A DNA stretch of 64,000 nucleotides from Sunxiuqinia elliptica (lineage in GTDB: Bacteria; Bacteroidota; Bacteroidia; Bacteroidales; Prolixibacteraceae), in contig NZ_FONW01000008.1 in the NCBI RefSeq assembly GCF_900113005.1, positions 62,001 to 126,000 on the forward strand. Reading direction: 5' to 3'. Under the pieces are notes generated by a model. The model was not told the origin of the DNA. It ran no database searches and saw only the letters and a program-made list of their open reading frames with translations. Below are positions 36,057-44,595 of this stretch, one piece after another (positions within the stretch are counted from its first letter, which is position 1; each line of letters starts with the position of its first letter). The translations under genes were made by a program, and so were the position numbers.

Positions 36057-36632
36057 ATGATAGATTTTGATGTTATCCTTGAAACGAAAAAAGTCCGATT
36101 GAGGCCATTGCAAAAAGAGGACTTGAGTCAGTACCGTCAAACAACCAATACGCCTTCGTTGTGGACTTATTTCACCAGTGATTTATCTATTGACAATGAA
36201 TTAGAAAAATGGATTGACACTGCCTGCCAACAAATATTAAAACAACAAAGGCTTGCCTTTACAATCGAAAACAAGGCAAACGCTGAAATAATTGGGTCTA
36301 CAAGCCTTGGGAATATTTCATACAATAACAAAAGGGTTGAGATTGGTTGGACCTGGATTGCAAAAGAATTCCAAGGAAAAGGAATAAATGACCAAATTAA
36401 GTACTTGATGCTAAAGTATTGTTTTGAAAACATCGGTTTTGAACGGGTCGAATCCAAAACTGATGTTTTAAATCTTCCTGCAAGAAAAGCATTAGCCAGA
36501 ATTGGAATGACTGAAGAAGGAATATTGAGAAGCCATACCCTAATGACTCATAACCGAAGAAGAGATACGATTTACTATAGTATTTTACGCTCTGAATGGA
36601 ACGATATTAAAAAGAAAAACAACTGGAAATAG
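36057..36632 (+). CDS. GNAT N-acetyltransferase, RimJ/RimL type
   Basis: The 191-residue acetyl-CoA-dependent transferase has the opening VILETKKVRLRPLQKEDLSQ, the strand EIGWTWIAKEFQGKGIND with the acetyl-CoA loop (Q-G-K-G-I), and GFERVESKTDVLNLPARKAL, the usual RimJ/RimL C-terminal part. Such enzymes acetylate ribosomal protein N-termini or small amines; the substrate is not deducible. It starts 40 bp after msrB. Confidence 0.88.
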   Translation: MIDFDVILETKKVRLRPLQKEDLSQYRQTTNTPSLWTYFTSDLSIDNELEKWIDTACQQILKQQRLAFTIENKANAEIIGSTSLGNISYNNKRVEIGWTWIAKEFQGKGINDQIKYLMLKYCFENIGFERVESKTDVLNLPARKALARIGMTEEGILRSHTLMTHNRRRDTIYYSILRSEWNDIKKKNNWK

Positions 36633-36818
36633 CAGCCACTCTAACAATTTATAGCGTAATCCCATCTAGCAACAATCCCTTTATTGCTCCACTTCCAATC
36701 ACCACTTCCTCAACATCATCCCTTTCGAGTGTTTTCCAACACGATATGGATCTAAATCTTGCATTTTATTCAAATATTCGCTAAAATCGAAAACACAAAC
36801 TCAAACAACCAATTATCG

Positions 36819-37691
36819 ATGACTACCAATCAGCCTGACGAAAAAGCTCAAGCTACCACCAAATCTTATCCTTCAATAAAACAAAGCTGGGGAATCTTTG
36901 GGATTGCCATTTTAGCCATGCTTGTGCTGGCTCCGGTCAATTTAATTCTGAATGAATCTGCAGGTAAAGAAGTTAGCTTTCTAGTTTACTACCTGCTTTC
37001 AATGGGAGGAACATTTTTCATCGTCAATCGCATCAGACAAGACAAAACCCGCCAGACTAGCTATCCATTCAGCTTCACGACGACAAAAATAACCTTATTA
37101 GCGGCTCTTGGTATCTTCGGCATTCAGATAGGTGTAGTTGCTCCAATTACAGAGCTTATTCCCATGTCTGATTTTATCAAACAGATTTTCATGGAGTTTG
37201 CGGGCCAAAAGGGTTTTCTTTCCTTTATAGCAATTGTTATTGCAGCGCCAATTCTGGAAGAACTGATCTTTCGGGGAATTATTTTGGATGGACTGCTCAA
37301 ACGATACTCTCCAGTTAAAGCGATCCTGTTTTCCAGTTTTCTTTTCGGGTTGGTCCATCTCAACCCATGGCAATTCGTAGCAGCCATGGTTATTGGGATG
37401 TTCTCCGGGTGGATCTATTATCGAACAAAAAATCTGTGGTTGCCAATTCTAATTCACCTGACCAATAATGGAATTGCGTTCATCCAACTTCACTTGGTAG
37501 GGCCCGATGAAGTGATGACTCCAGCGGCAGAATATTACGGAGGCATGCTAAATATGATCCTGATTACAGCCTGTGGAGTGATCGTAGCAATCGGATGTAT
37601 TTTACTGCTTCGAAAAGAATTCAATCTAAATCAGAACGAAGAAGCTATAAATCAAGAAAATCCAGAGTTTCAAGTTCAAGAAACGGAATAA
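36819..37691 (+). CDS. CPBP-family intramembrane glutamic endopeptidase
   Basis: The ATG at 36819 (MTTNQPDEKA) is preferred over the one at 36759, which adds 20 unsupported residues; the product is 290 aa with about eight transmembrane helices. The ABI/CPBP motifs are intact: motif 1 APILEELIFRGIIL (EExxxR), motif 2 FGLVHLNPWQF (FxxxH) and motif 3 PILIHLTNNGIAF. Family members include Rce1 and bacteriocin-immunity proteins. The gene ends 7 bp from the convergent end of the eCIS operon; a link to that system is not indicated. Confidence 0.9.
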   Translation: MTTNQPDEKAQATTKSYPSIKQSWGIFGIAILAMLVLAPVNLILNESAGKEVSFLVYYLLSMGGTFFIVNRIRQDKTRQTSYPFSFTTTKITLLAALGIFGIQIGVVAPITELIPMSDFIKQIFMEFAGQKGFLSFIAIVIAAPILEELIFRGIILDGLLKRYSPVKAILFSSFLFGLVHLNPWQFVAAMVIGMFSGWIYYRTKNLWLPILIHLTNNGIAFIQLHLVGPDEVMTPAAEYYGGMLNMILITACGVIVAIGCILLLRKEFNLNQNEEAINQENPEFQVQETE

Positions 37692-37698
37692 GCCAATC

Positions 37699-38976
37699 TT
37701 ACTTTTTCTTGACCTTCAGTTCCAGATCATTAAAATCAGAGTCCGTCCAATCTTCTGAACGTAACGTATATTCTCCCGCACTTTCTTTCACATTGCGAAG
37801 TTCTGAGTTTTTCCAGCCAGAGCCATCGTTATGCTGGATGCGAATACGCCATTTCCCAGCTTTTGGTCCTTCAATGCTCTTTGTAAATGCAGTTCCATCA
37901 ACTTCGTAAGTTCCATTTCCTTTGGCAGCTCCCGATACAATGTACCTTTGTTTGTAGCTGGCATTCTTTCCAACCAAGGAGATTGTCCAGTTTCCAGGCC
38001 CATACTGCGCATTCAGCACACTGGGTGCATCGCTAACCGAATCAATGTCAACCCCATAAGTTGCTTCCTCAAAATCCTGTCCTTCTTCTCCGGCGCGGTC
38101 AGTACTATCCTGATCATCCAGAAAGTGAGTAAACTCGTGCAGAATTGTTGACTCTAAAAACAATTTATGGGCCGGCAAATCGGTTTTTGCCTTTTCATAA
38201 GCATTCACGATGGTATCATCAATTCGTAATTCCTGCGACCCGATGCCTGGCGAAAACTCGCCATTGGCGCCAGAGAGTGCCGTAACATTAATAATTGGCC
38301 CTTTCCCCCACTTCATTTCCTCGGCAATATCTTTTTTGGTGGCTCCCGTGTTAGTGCCATACTTATTGAGTGCTGCAAGTGCACGAGGATCGTTGTGCTT
38401 CTTGGGCATCTCACTTTTTACAAACGATGAAAAACGGATGTATTTCTTTTCATCTGTGGCGCCTATTTTAAATCGCTGTACCGGAGCCTGAGCCTCAGAA
38501 GCAACACGGCCCGAAGCCCTCTTCTGTCCATTGTTCCCAGCGATGAAACGACTCGAGGAATTAGCCAACTCCTGCCCTTTTTGATTGGCTTCAGCTTCCA
38601 AGCCTTGATTGTCATTCAACAGAGTTTGCCCAAACCGGTGTGTCGGTTTCACTCTCCCTTGGCGCTGTTGCTGTACATGCGCAAGCTCGTGCCCCAGCAG
38701 CTTTTGTCCTTCTGTTGTATTCGGTTTAAATTGCCCCGGCGCAAAGTGAATATTTTCTCCTCGAGTAAAAGCCTTCGCATTGAGCTGCCCCGCCTGCTTT
38801 GACTCTGGATGAATATTGACAGACGAAAGATCTTCGCCCAGTGACGACTCAGCCCGGTTTTGCAGGTCTTCGGAGAAGTGCTTGTTTTTCTTCTTCTGCC
38901 CGGTTTGTATTTGATTAGCCAAGGCCCGACCTTCTTCTTTTTCTTTTGTTTGTTTTTCAGTTCGCATAGCTGCCAT
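37699..38976 (-). CDS. eCIS cargo candidate: DUF4157 domain plus second HExxH metallopeptidase-like domain
   Basis: A 425-residue protein with no signal peptide. After a charged N-terminal segment, residues 34-135 form the DUF4157 (eCIS core) domain: GEDLSSVNIHPESKQAGQLN, FTRGENIHFAPGQF, LLGHELAHVQQQ with HELAH at 96-100, and a following LEAEAN. A second HExxH, HEFTH (281-285), lies in ESTILHEFTHFLDDQDS, with acidic residues at 304-305 as a possible third ligand. The last 90 residues are beta-rich and end in EDWTDSDFNDLELKV. DUF4157 marks many eCIS-delivered proteins, so as last gene after the AAA+ ATPase it is the likely payload. Target unknown. Confidence 0.8.
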   Translation of the reverse strand: MAAMRTEKQTKEKEEGRALANQIQTGQKKKNKHFSEDLQNRAESSLGEDLSSVNIHPESKQAGQLNAKAFTRGENIHFAPGQFKPNTTEGQKLLGHELAHVQQQRQGRVKPTHRFGQTLLNDNQGLEAEANQKGQELANSSSRFIAGNNGQKRASGRVASEAQAPVQRFKIGATDEKKYIRFSSFVKSEMPKKHNDPRALAALNKYGTNTGATKKDIAEEMKWGKGPIINVTALSGANGEFSPGIGSQELRIDDTIVNAYEKAKTDLPAHKLFLESTILHEFTHFLDDQDSTDRAGEEGQDFEEATYGVDIDSVSDAPSVLNAQYGPGNWTISLVGKNASYKQRYIVSGAAKGNGTYEVDGTAFTKSIEGPKAGKWRIRIQHNDGSGWKNSELRNVKESAGEYTLRSEDWTDSDFNDLELKVKKK

Positions 38977-38985
38977 TTTTTAACA

Positions 38986-40338
38986 TCAAACAGTTCGCCC
39001 TTCCTTCTGAAACTCTTTATGAACACCAGCAAGAAGGTCATTTTTAGCAATCTCTTTCGAGTTTTTCTTCAGAGTCATCAGTGAGGCATAGCCAACAGCA
39101 TTCATTATTGCCCCACCCGACAGTTCGTAGTTTTTGGCCAATTCATTTAAAGAAACATCTGGAGCCAAGGACGATTTTTCAGCAAAAGCTTGCTCCCAGA
39201 TTTTGAGTCGTTGCCCCGGTTTCGGAAGTGCAAAATTGATCATGTTATCAAAACGACGCGTAAAAGCATCATCCATATTATCTTTTTGATTGGATGCCAG
39301 CACTACCAGTCCATTGTAGTCTTCAATTCGCTGCAACAAGTAAGAAACTTCCTGATTTGCAAAGCGATCATGAGCATCAGAAACATTTGTTCGCTTTCCG
39401 AACAAGGCATCGGCCTCATCAAAAAACAAAATCCAGTTTTTATGCTCTGCCTGATCAAAAACAGCAGACAAATTCTTCTCGGTTTCTCCAATATACTTGG
39501 ACACCACCAAGGACAGATCAACCCGATACACATCCCGATTGGTATCTTTTCCCAACAAACAGGCGATCATCGTTTTCCCAGTTCCGGATGGCCCATAAAA
39601 CAGGCAGCGGTAGCCTTTGCGAAGTTTCTTACTCATCCCCCAATCATAAAGCAAGGCATTTCCATACTCCAACCAGGTTTTTATTTCATCAATCTGAATA
39701 CGCGTTTTATCATCAACGACCAAATCACTCCAATCCCGTTCGGTGGTAATTCGCTTAGCTGGAAAACGTGAGCTCATCACCGGCTGATGATATTCGCCCA
39801 TCGTCAGGTAATCCAACATATCGCGCGACAATTGAATTACTCCAGACAAAAACGGCTCCCCATCCGGAGCTGGATCAAGTTTTAAAATATGATGACGCGC
39901 AAAAATATGTTCTCCTTGAAAAAGTTTGGTCAGCCAAAAACGCTGCTCCAGGTGATTGCCCGCCATTAGAAACAAAAAGGTCTCTCCTGTTGGCAAAACA
40001 CCACTGTGATTCTTCCCAAGGATACCTCCAAACTCTGTCCATCCTCGATTTGTCATCTTATTTTCGATCATTAACGGATCGAGCAACTGAGGACGAATAT
40101 GCGGAATGAAAGCCAACATCAACAAAAGGCGCTCTGCAAAATCCAATTGGTAATAATTGATAAAAGCGGCATAAATCGAATCTTTTCCCTGATGCTTTGG
40201 CGCCTCAACCTCTTCAATGGATTGATACGAACACTCCTGCCCCATGTGCAATTTCAAACGGGTATCGAGTACCTTTGAAAACCAATTCAACTCCTGCTCC
40301 ATTGAAACAGCATTTTTATGTGCATTATCGGCTACCAT
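38986..40338 (-). CDS. AAA+ ATPase of the contractile injection system (Afp15/Pvc15-like)
   Basis: This 450-residue ATPase has a family-specific N-terminal domain (1-200), Walker A GPSGTGKT (249-256), Walker B FFDEAD (305-310) with ALFGKR following, and the arginine-finger region TRRFDNMINFALP. Every eCIS locus encodes one; in Photorhabdus it is needed for loading of cargo or particle maturation, though its mechanism is unresolved. The start overlaps the end of the tape-measure gene by 7 bp and the stop lies 10 bp from the DUF4157 gene, which supports a chaperone-cargo relation. Confidence 0.93.
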   Translation of the reverse strand: MVADNAHKNAVSMEQELNWFSKVLDTRLKLHMGQECSYQSIEEVEAPKHQGKDSIYAAFINYYQLDFAERLLLMLAFIPHIRPQLLDPLMIENKMTNRGWTEFGGILGKNHSGVLPTGETFLFLMAGNHLEQRFWLTKLFQGEHIFARHHILKLDPAPDGEPFLSGVIQLSRDMLDYLTMGEYHQPVMSSRFPAKRITTERDWSDLVVDDKTRIQIDEIKTWLEYGNALLYDWGMSKKLRKGYRCLFYGPSGTGKTMIACLLGKDTNRDVYRVDLSLVVSKYIGETEKNLSAVFDQAEHKNWILFFDEADALFGKRTNVSDAHDRFANQEVSYLLQRIEDYNGLVVLASNQKDNMDDAFTRRFDNMINFALPKPGQRLKIWEQAFAEKSSLAPDVSLNELAKNYELSGGAIMNAVGYASLMTLKKNSKEIAKNDLLAGVHKEFQKEGRTV

Positions 40339-41813
40339 TCAACAACAAGTTTTTCAGCCATCCATGGCAATTGAATAATACTTAAGGTATAAGGCAAAGC
40401 TTCGAGCAGCAAGTCCATACTTTTACGTTCCACCCGTAAGTGCCAATGAGACTCCCGGTAAGACAATACCCCTTCGCGCTGCAAAAAGGAGTAGCGATAA
40501 CCTTCTATTGAAGTATTTTTTAGAACCGACCAATGCTGAATGGCAGATTCCAGCAAACTATCAGCTTCCTTTCGATGCTGCTCTTCTATGCTCAGCAAAG
40601 GATCAATACTTTGTTGCGGCAATAAACCACAAAGCAGCTTATTTAACACCAAGTCATGCTCAGCAACAATTGCTTTATCGCCATAAACAAGATAATCCGT
40701 TAACAACACAGCATGCTGGGCCGATCTGGCATTGGAGAAAGTATTAGCCGACATCCACTCCATACGCTCAAACAGTGTCTTCAGATAGGGATACACTAAA
40801 ACTAAGCCCGCATTTTTTATTGGGAAAATCATTTCTTTTGGCTCAAGAGACTCTGCATCCTTTGCAGTTTCTTCTTTTGAGCTCTCTTCATTTGACCCTG
40901 TTACAAACACCTGTTTATCTTCTTCACTCAAATCAAGTTCATTCTCCTTCTTTAAGCTATTTTTCAAATCGGCATATTGCTTTAAAAAGTCATCATTCTT
41001 CCTGAACTTGGCAAAATACTTCACGTATTGCCTCTTCTCTACGGAATCGACCTGCAAGAAATTCATTAAATCGTGAAAGATACTTGCCACTGTTTTCCCT
41101 GAGAATATCACCTGATTACGAATAGCCCTCCCTAGTGCCTGACGATACACCGCTCGCTCCACCTGCTGACGAGACAGCTCAATTGACTGCTCATGGGTGA
41201 AACGACACAACGCCCCAATAAGCAACATAGCCTGAGTGGCAGCGTCACCAAAAGCCATCTCTGCCAACAACAAATCCATCGTATCTGTCTTTAAGGATCT
41301 GACTAAGCGATTCAATATAACAGGCTGATCGAGTAAAGATTTCAGCTCTTTCAACAGCTGTTTTTTGTTACACTCCAACAGAACAACCAGCATCTCATCC
41401 GGGGTCTGAGTAAGCTCCCGATGCACTTGCCAGGAAAAACGACCAAACTTCAAATAAGCAATAAACTCCTCTAACAGGGCCTTCTCCTGAGCCACTTTCT
41501 TCACCTGCTTCTTTTTAGGACTGCTTCTCGAAAAAAGTTCACTCAAACTATCCCGTATCCGTTTTTCAAATACATCAGGCATCGAACTCACAAAACTTTC
41601 CAAAGGCATGGTTCCCAAATCAATCTCCAAGCGATCCAACTTAATCCGTGTATTGTCCTCATCCCATTCATCCAGCACTTTTTCTGTAATTGGAACAATC
41701 TTGCTTTTGACAATATCACCAGCCATTTGCAAAACCTCATCGCCAGCAGAACGATCATCTACCCTAAAGTCCACCTGCATCCCCTGAATAATATGTGAAT
41801 GCTTTTTTGTCAT
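40332..41813 (-). CDS. Contractile injection system tape-measure protein (Afp14/Pvc14-like)
   Basis: A 493-residue protein of the CIS tape-measure family. The N-terminal part HIIQGMQVDFRVDDRSAGDE and IKLDRLEIDLGTMPLESF are diagnostic; the C-terminal repeat unit NAGLVLVYPYLKTLFERMEW, FSNARSAQHAVLLTDYLVYG and LVLNKLLCG is also typical. The middle is helical with an acidic stretch (about 300-330). Afp14-type proteins set tube length; that rests on family knowledge. At 493 residues this one is short compared with many relatives, which would predict a short particle. Confidence 0.88.
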   Translation of the reverse strand: MTKKHSHIIQGMQVDFRVDDRSAGDEVLQMAGDIVKSKIVPITEKVLDEWDEDNTRIKLDRLEIDLGTMPLESFVSSMPDVFEKRIRDSLSELFSRSSPKKKQVKKVAQEKALLEEFIAYLKFGRFSWQVHRELTQTPDEMLVVLLECNKKQLLKELKSLLDQPVILNRLVRSLKTDTMDLLLAEMAFGDAATQAMLLIGALCRFTHEQSIELSRQQVERAVYRQALGRAIRNQVIFSGKTVASIFHDLMNFLQVDSVEKRQYVKYFAKFRKNDDFLKQYADLKNSLKKENELDLSEEDKQVFVTGSNEESSKEETAKDAESLEPKEMIFPIKNAGLVLVYPYLKTLFERMEWMSANTFSNARSAQHAVLLTDYLVYGDKAIVAEHDLVLNKLLCGLLPQQSIDPLLSIEEQHRKEADSLLESAIQHWSVLKNTSIEGYRYSFLQREGVLSYRESHWHLRVERKSMDLLLEALPYTLSIIQLPWMAEKLVVEW

Positions 41814-41826
41814 CTTCTAAATGAGC

Positions 41827-44532
41827 TTACAGTTTAAACAAGTTTAGAGCAGCCAAATAATTGGTCTTACTTCCAGAACTTGTCTTAGCACTTTCAATCG
41901 TATTCTTAACCTTTGAAACAGCACTGTCATTGGTTAAGTTTTTAGTCATATCTACCATCATTTCAAGTGATTTTGCTTCCTCACTACCAGCTTGAATATC
42001 CACGGTTGATTTTGAAGTCTTCTCAATTGTATCTTCCACAATTCCTGCCATCACCAATTCCATATCATTGTAAACCGCCTTTTCTGACTCTGTTGCTGCA
42101 CCCGATTTTATTTGATTATCCAGATACATTTTGTAATTATTCATCTCGGTCAGCAAACCAACATTTTTAGCAAGGTCTGGATTGACGAATTCTCCAACTG
42201 TTCCGATATTTCCATAGTCAATCTGGTAATTCGGAATTGTTTGAATCAGTGTATTAATGCTTCCCTGATAGGTGTTTAAGTTTGTTTTTTGCGATGCTAA
42301 ATCAAACTTCACCTGATCCAACTGCAGGTTAAGCTCTGCCAGATTTTCTTTCAATTTTTTATTCTGATTGGTGTAAACAAAAATGTCGTTGTTGAATTTC
42401 CAATCCAGCACCAAATTATCGTCTGAAATATCCGTTTCCTCAGGAACTTCCTGGATAGGCTGATCAATATACCAATAGGGCAAACTCATATCGGCAACAA
42501 CCCGCTTTGAGGTTGAACTGTAGAGCAGCACAAATGTACCTCCAGGCTGTACGCCTCCGGTATGCTCCAAGCCTGGATTTTCCTCAATAAAAGTTTGCAA
42601 CATCGACTTCTCTTTGCTCTTTTCCTCCCGCTTGCGAATTAAATCAGCTAAGCCTTTCAACTTGCTAAAATTAATGTTGTTTACCGTTTTCTCAAGTGGC
42701 GTGTAAGAAGAAGCAAAGGTCACTCCTTTAATCCCTTTATTCAGCATTGCACCCTGGGCCACCACTTCTTTGTAGTTATTTTCAAATGCATCATGATCAA
42801 AATCAACGATCGACTTCGCCAGAAACATTTTCGTATCGCCAATCTTTTGATTAACCAATTGGGTTTGCTGTGCCGTAAAAGCTTTTATTGACAACGCATT
42901 AGCTTCAATATTCAATGGCGGCAGTTCATCATCGGCAGCAGCCTGAACTTTCGTATTCAGCTCCTGATTAAAACGCTTCAGTTCGTTGAGATTATTTACC
43001 AGCTCATCACGATAAAGCTTGTGCAGAATCTCCATGCCATAGTATTTCAGTCCCGGCCAAACCCAAGCCCGGGTAAAATCAGTTTCAATCATAATTGGAA
43101 GCACCTTAATCGGAAGATTATGTGACCTGATAAGCTGTTGAATTTCCTCCAACGCACTCTTAAATGGTTGTCCCAAATGTCCTTCAACTCGGAAATGATT
43201 GAAGGGAGACAAGTTATAGGCTAGTGGATTGCGAATGTCATCACGCGAAGAGTACTGCGCAGCATGATAGGAACCAATCTGATCAGTTTCTTCCTTTTCA
43301 GTGCGATCAAAATCCCAATGCTCAGAGAGCTTTTGAGCCCCACTTACCGTGTAATAAGCAGGAATTGCCTTTTTCCCTAGATAACCGTCAAATTGTGAAG
43401 GCGTAATTCGAATCGCAGCAAGATTCGCAAATCCGGCAGACTGTATCAGTGCTCCAATCCGCTGAAAATTAAAAATACAACGTTTCAATTTCTGCTCCTC
43501 TTGCTGCCCTTTGGCTATTGCCACAAAGTGCTGGCGATAGGGATCTTTTCGATCGTTAATTTGCGCGGCTGCATCTCCCAAAAATGCATGTTTGGGACTA
43601 AGGTCCACATCGGGTAAACAAGCAACATCTATCTGGTAACAAGAATCAACAAACTCATTGTAGGCATCAATTAAATCCTGCATAAATGCATAAACATACT
43701 GCTTCCCAGCTGTTGTTGTTGTTCCACTAATGCTAGCCAGCTGTTGCGCCCAGGCAGCTGTTGGGTCAATATTATTAAAAGCATCAGCCAATAAGAATTG
43801 AAACTGCGCATAAGATTTGCGAATGGCCCCTTGCAAAGATTTACTTGTACTTGCAATGATGGACTGGTAAGCATTAGCCAATTTGGAATAACTGTCGAAA
43901 GCACCGGGGGTTAACGGCAAACGCTTGATGGAAAGTTTTTGAAGATTGAAAAAAGCTTTACTTGAAGTTTGCAAGGATGGCTGCCTGGAAGCTAACTTTT
44001 TAGGAACTAGTAAAACCCGAAGTTTGTTGATTTGCTTTTGCCCCTTATTGTCACAATCACCACCGGTGCACAAATCCGGATCGAAAAGGTAACTCTCTAA
44101 ATACAGCAAAACAGCAAAATCACTCAACTTCTTATTCGTATGCTGATTTAGCTGACTGAACGGCAACTGCCCCTCTTCCTTCACCCCCTGAGGGATTAGC
44201 TCATAAACAGCAAGCTCCTTAAACAAAGGATAGTCAGCATTTGAATCCTCAAACAACCTAAAATTTGGAAATGCGACGGTTTTCGGCCATTCCAATAAAT
44301 CACCATCCGTTGTTAAAGCACATCCCTTGGAAAGCTGCAACCGCCTATTTACCAAACTCAATTTCAGGCCGCACACCACGCCATAGCCATGCAGATTGCG
44401 ACGATTCAAACGGGTTTGTTGGTCGAGGTAAGTTACCACCTCATTGAGATGCTCCTCGGTAAGCACCTGATTTTCTTCGAACACCGGATAACGATCCAGT
44501 CTGTTTTTCAATTCTAAAAAATTACTTTCCAT
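41827..44532 (-). CDS. eCIS-associated protein of unknown function, about 900 aa
   Basis: The start at 44532 (MESNFLELKNRLDRYPVFEE, 901 aa) fits better than 44574. The N-terminal 85 residues (NQVLTEEHLNEVVTYLDQQT.., LNRRNLHGYGVVCGLKLSLV, ..LSKGCALTTDGDLLEWP) form a small beta module that recurs in phage-tail-like loci. The rest is long-helical, with a coiled coil near 745-790 (NKKLKENLAELNLQLDQVKF) and no recognised enzyme motif. It sits where Afp/PVC loci carry the fibre gene (Afp13), and no other fibre candidate exists, so it may be a fibre or baseplate-cage protein. That is inference from position. Confidence 0.6.
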   Translation of the reverse strand: MESNFLELKNRLDRYPVFEENQVLTEEHLNEVVTYLDQQTRLNRRNLHGYGVVCGLKLSLVNRRLQLSKGCALTTDGDLLEWPKTVAFPNFRLFEDSNADYPLFKELAVYELIPQGVKEEGQLPFSQLNQHTNKKLSDFAVLLYLESYLFDPDLCTGGDCDNKGQKQINKLRVLLVPKKLASRQPSLQTSSKAFFNLQKLSIKRLPLTPGAFDSYSKLANAYQSIIASTSKSLQGAIRKSYAQFQFLLADAFNNIDPTAAWAQQLASISGTTTTAGKQYVYAFMQDLIDAYNEFVDSCYQIDVACLPDVDLSPKHAFLGDAAAQINDRKDPYRQHFVAIAKGQQEEQKLKRCIFNFQRIGALIQSAGFANLAAIRITPSQFDGYLGKKAIPAYYTVSGAQKLSEHWDFDRTEKEETDQIGSYHAAQYSSRDDIRNPLAYNLSPFNHFRVEGHLGQPFKSALEEIQQLIRSHNLPIKVLPIMIETDFTRAWVWPGLKYYGMEILHKLYRDELVNNLNELKRFNQELNTKVQAAADDELPPLNIEANALSIKAFTAQQTQLVNQKIGDTKMFLAKSIVDFDHDAFENNYKEVVAQGAMLNKGIKGVTFASSYTPLEKTVNNINFSKLKGLADLIRKREEKSKEKSMLQTFIEENPGLEHTGGVQPGGTFVLLYSSTSKRVVADMSLPYWYIDQPIQEVPEETDISDDNLVLDWKFNNDIFVYTNQNKKLKENLAELNLQLDQVKFDLASQKTNLNTYQGSINTLIQTIPNYQIDYGNIGTVGEFVNPDLAKNVGLLTEMNNYKMYLDNQIKSGAATESEKAVYNDMELVMAGIVEDTIEKTSKSTVDIQAGSEEAKSLEMMVDMTKNLTNDSAVSKVKNTIESAKTSSGSKTNYLAALNLFKL

Positions 44533-44595
44533 GATGCTGTTTCTTAAAAGTTGCTGCAATGTGCGTATAGGCAATTGTATCTTTTCTTAGTCCAC

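Noticed and set aside
36819-37691. CPBP protease as an immunity protein of the neighbouring eCIS
   Set aside because: It is convergent with the operon, has its own upstream region and belongs to a family common throughout Bacteroidota genomes; closeness alone is not evidence.
41010-41813. Reading the tape-measure gene as a toxin-antitoxin or regulatory protein because of its helical middle
   Set aside because: Both its N-terminal and C-terminal motifs are those of CIS tape-measure proteins and it lies at the standard place before the ATPase.
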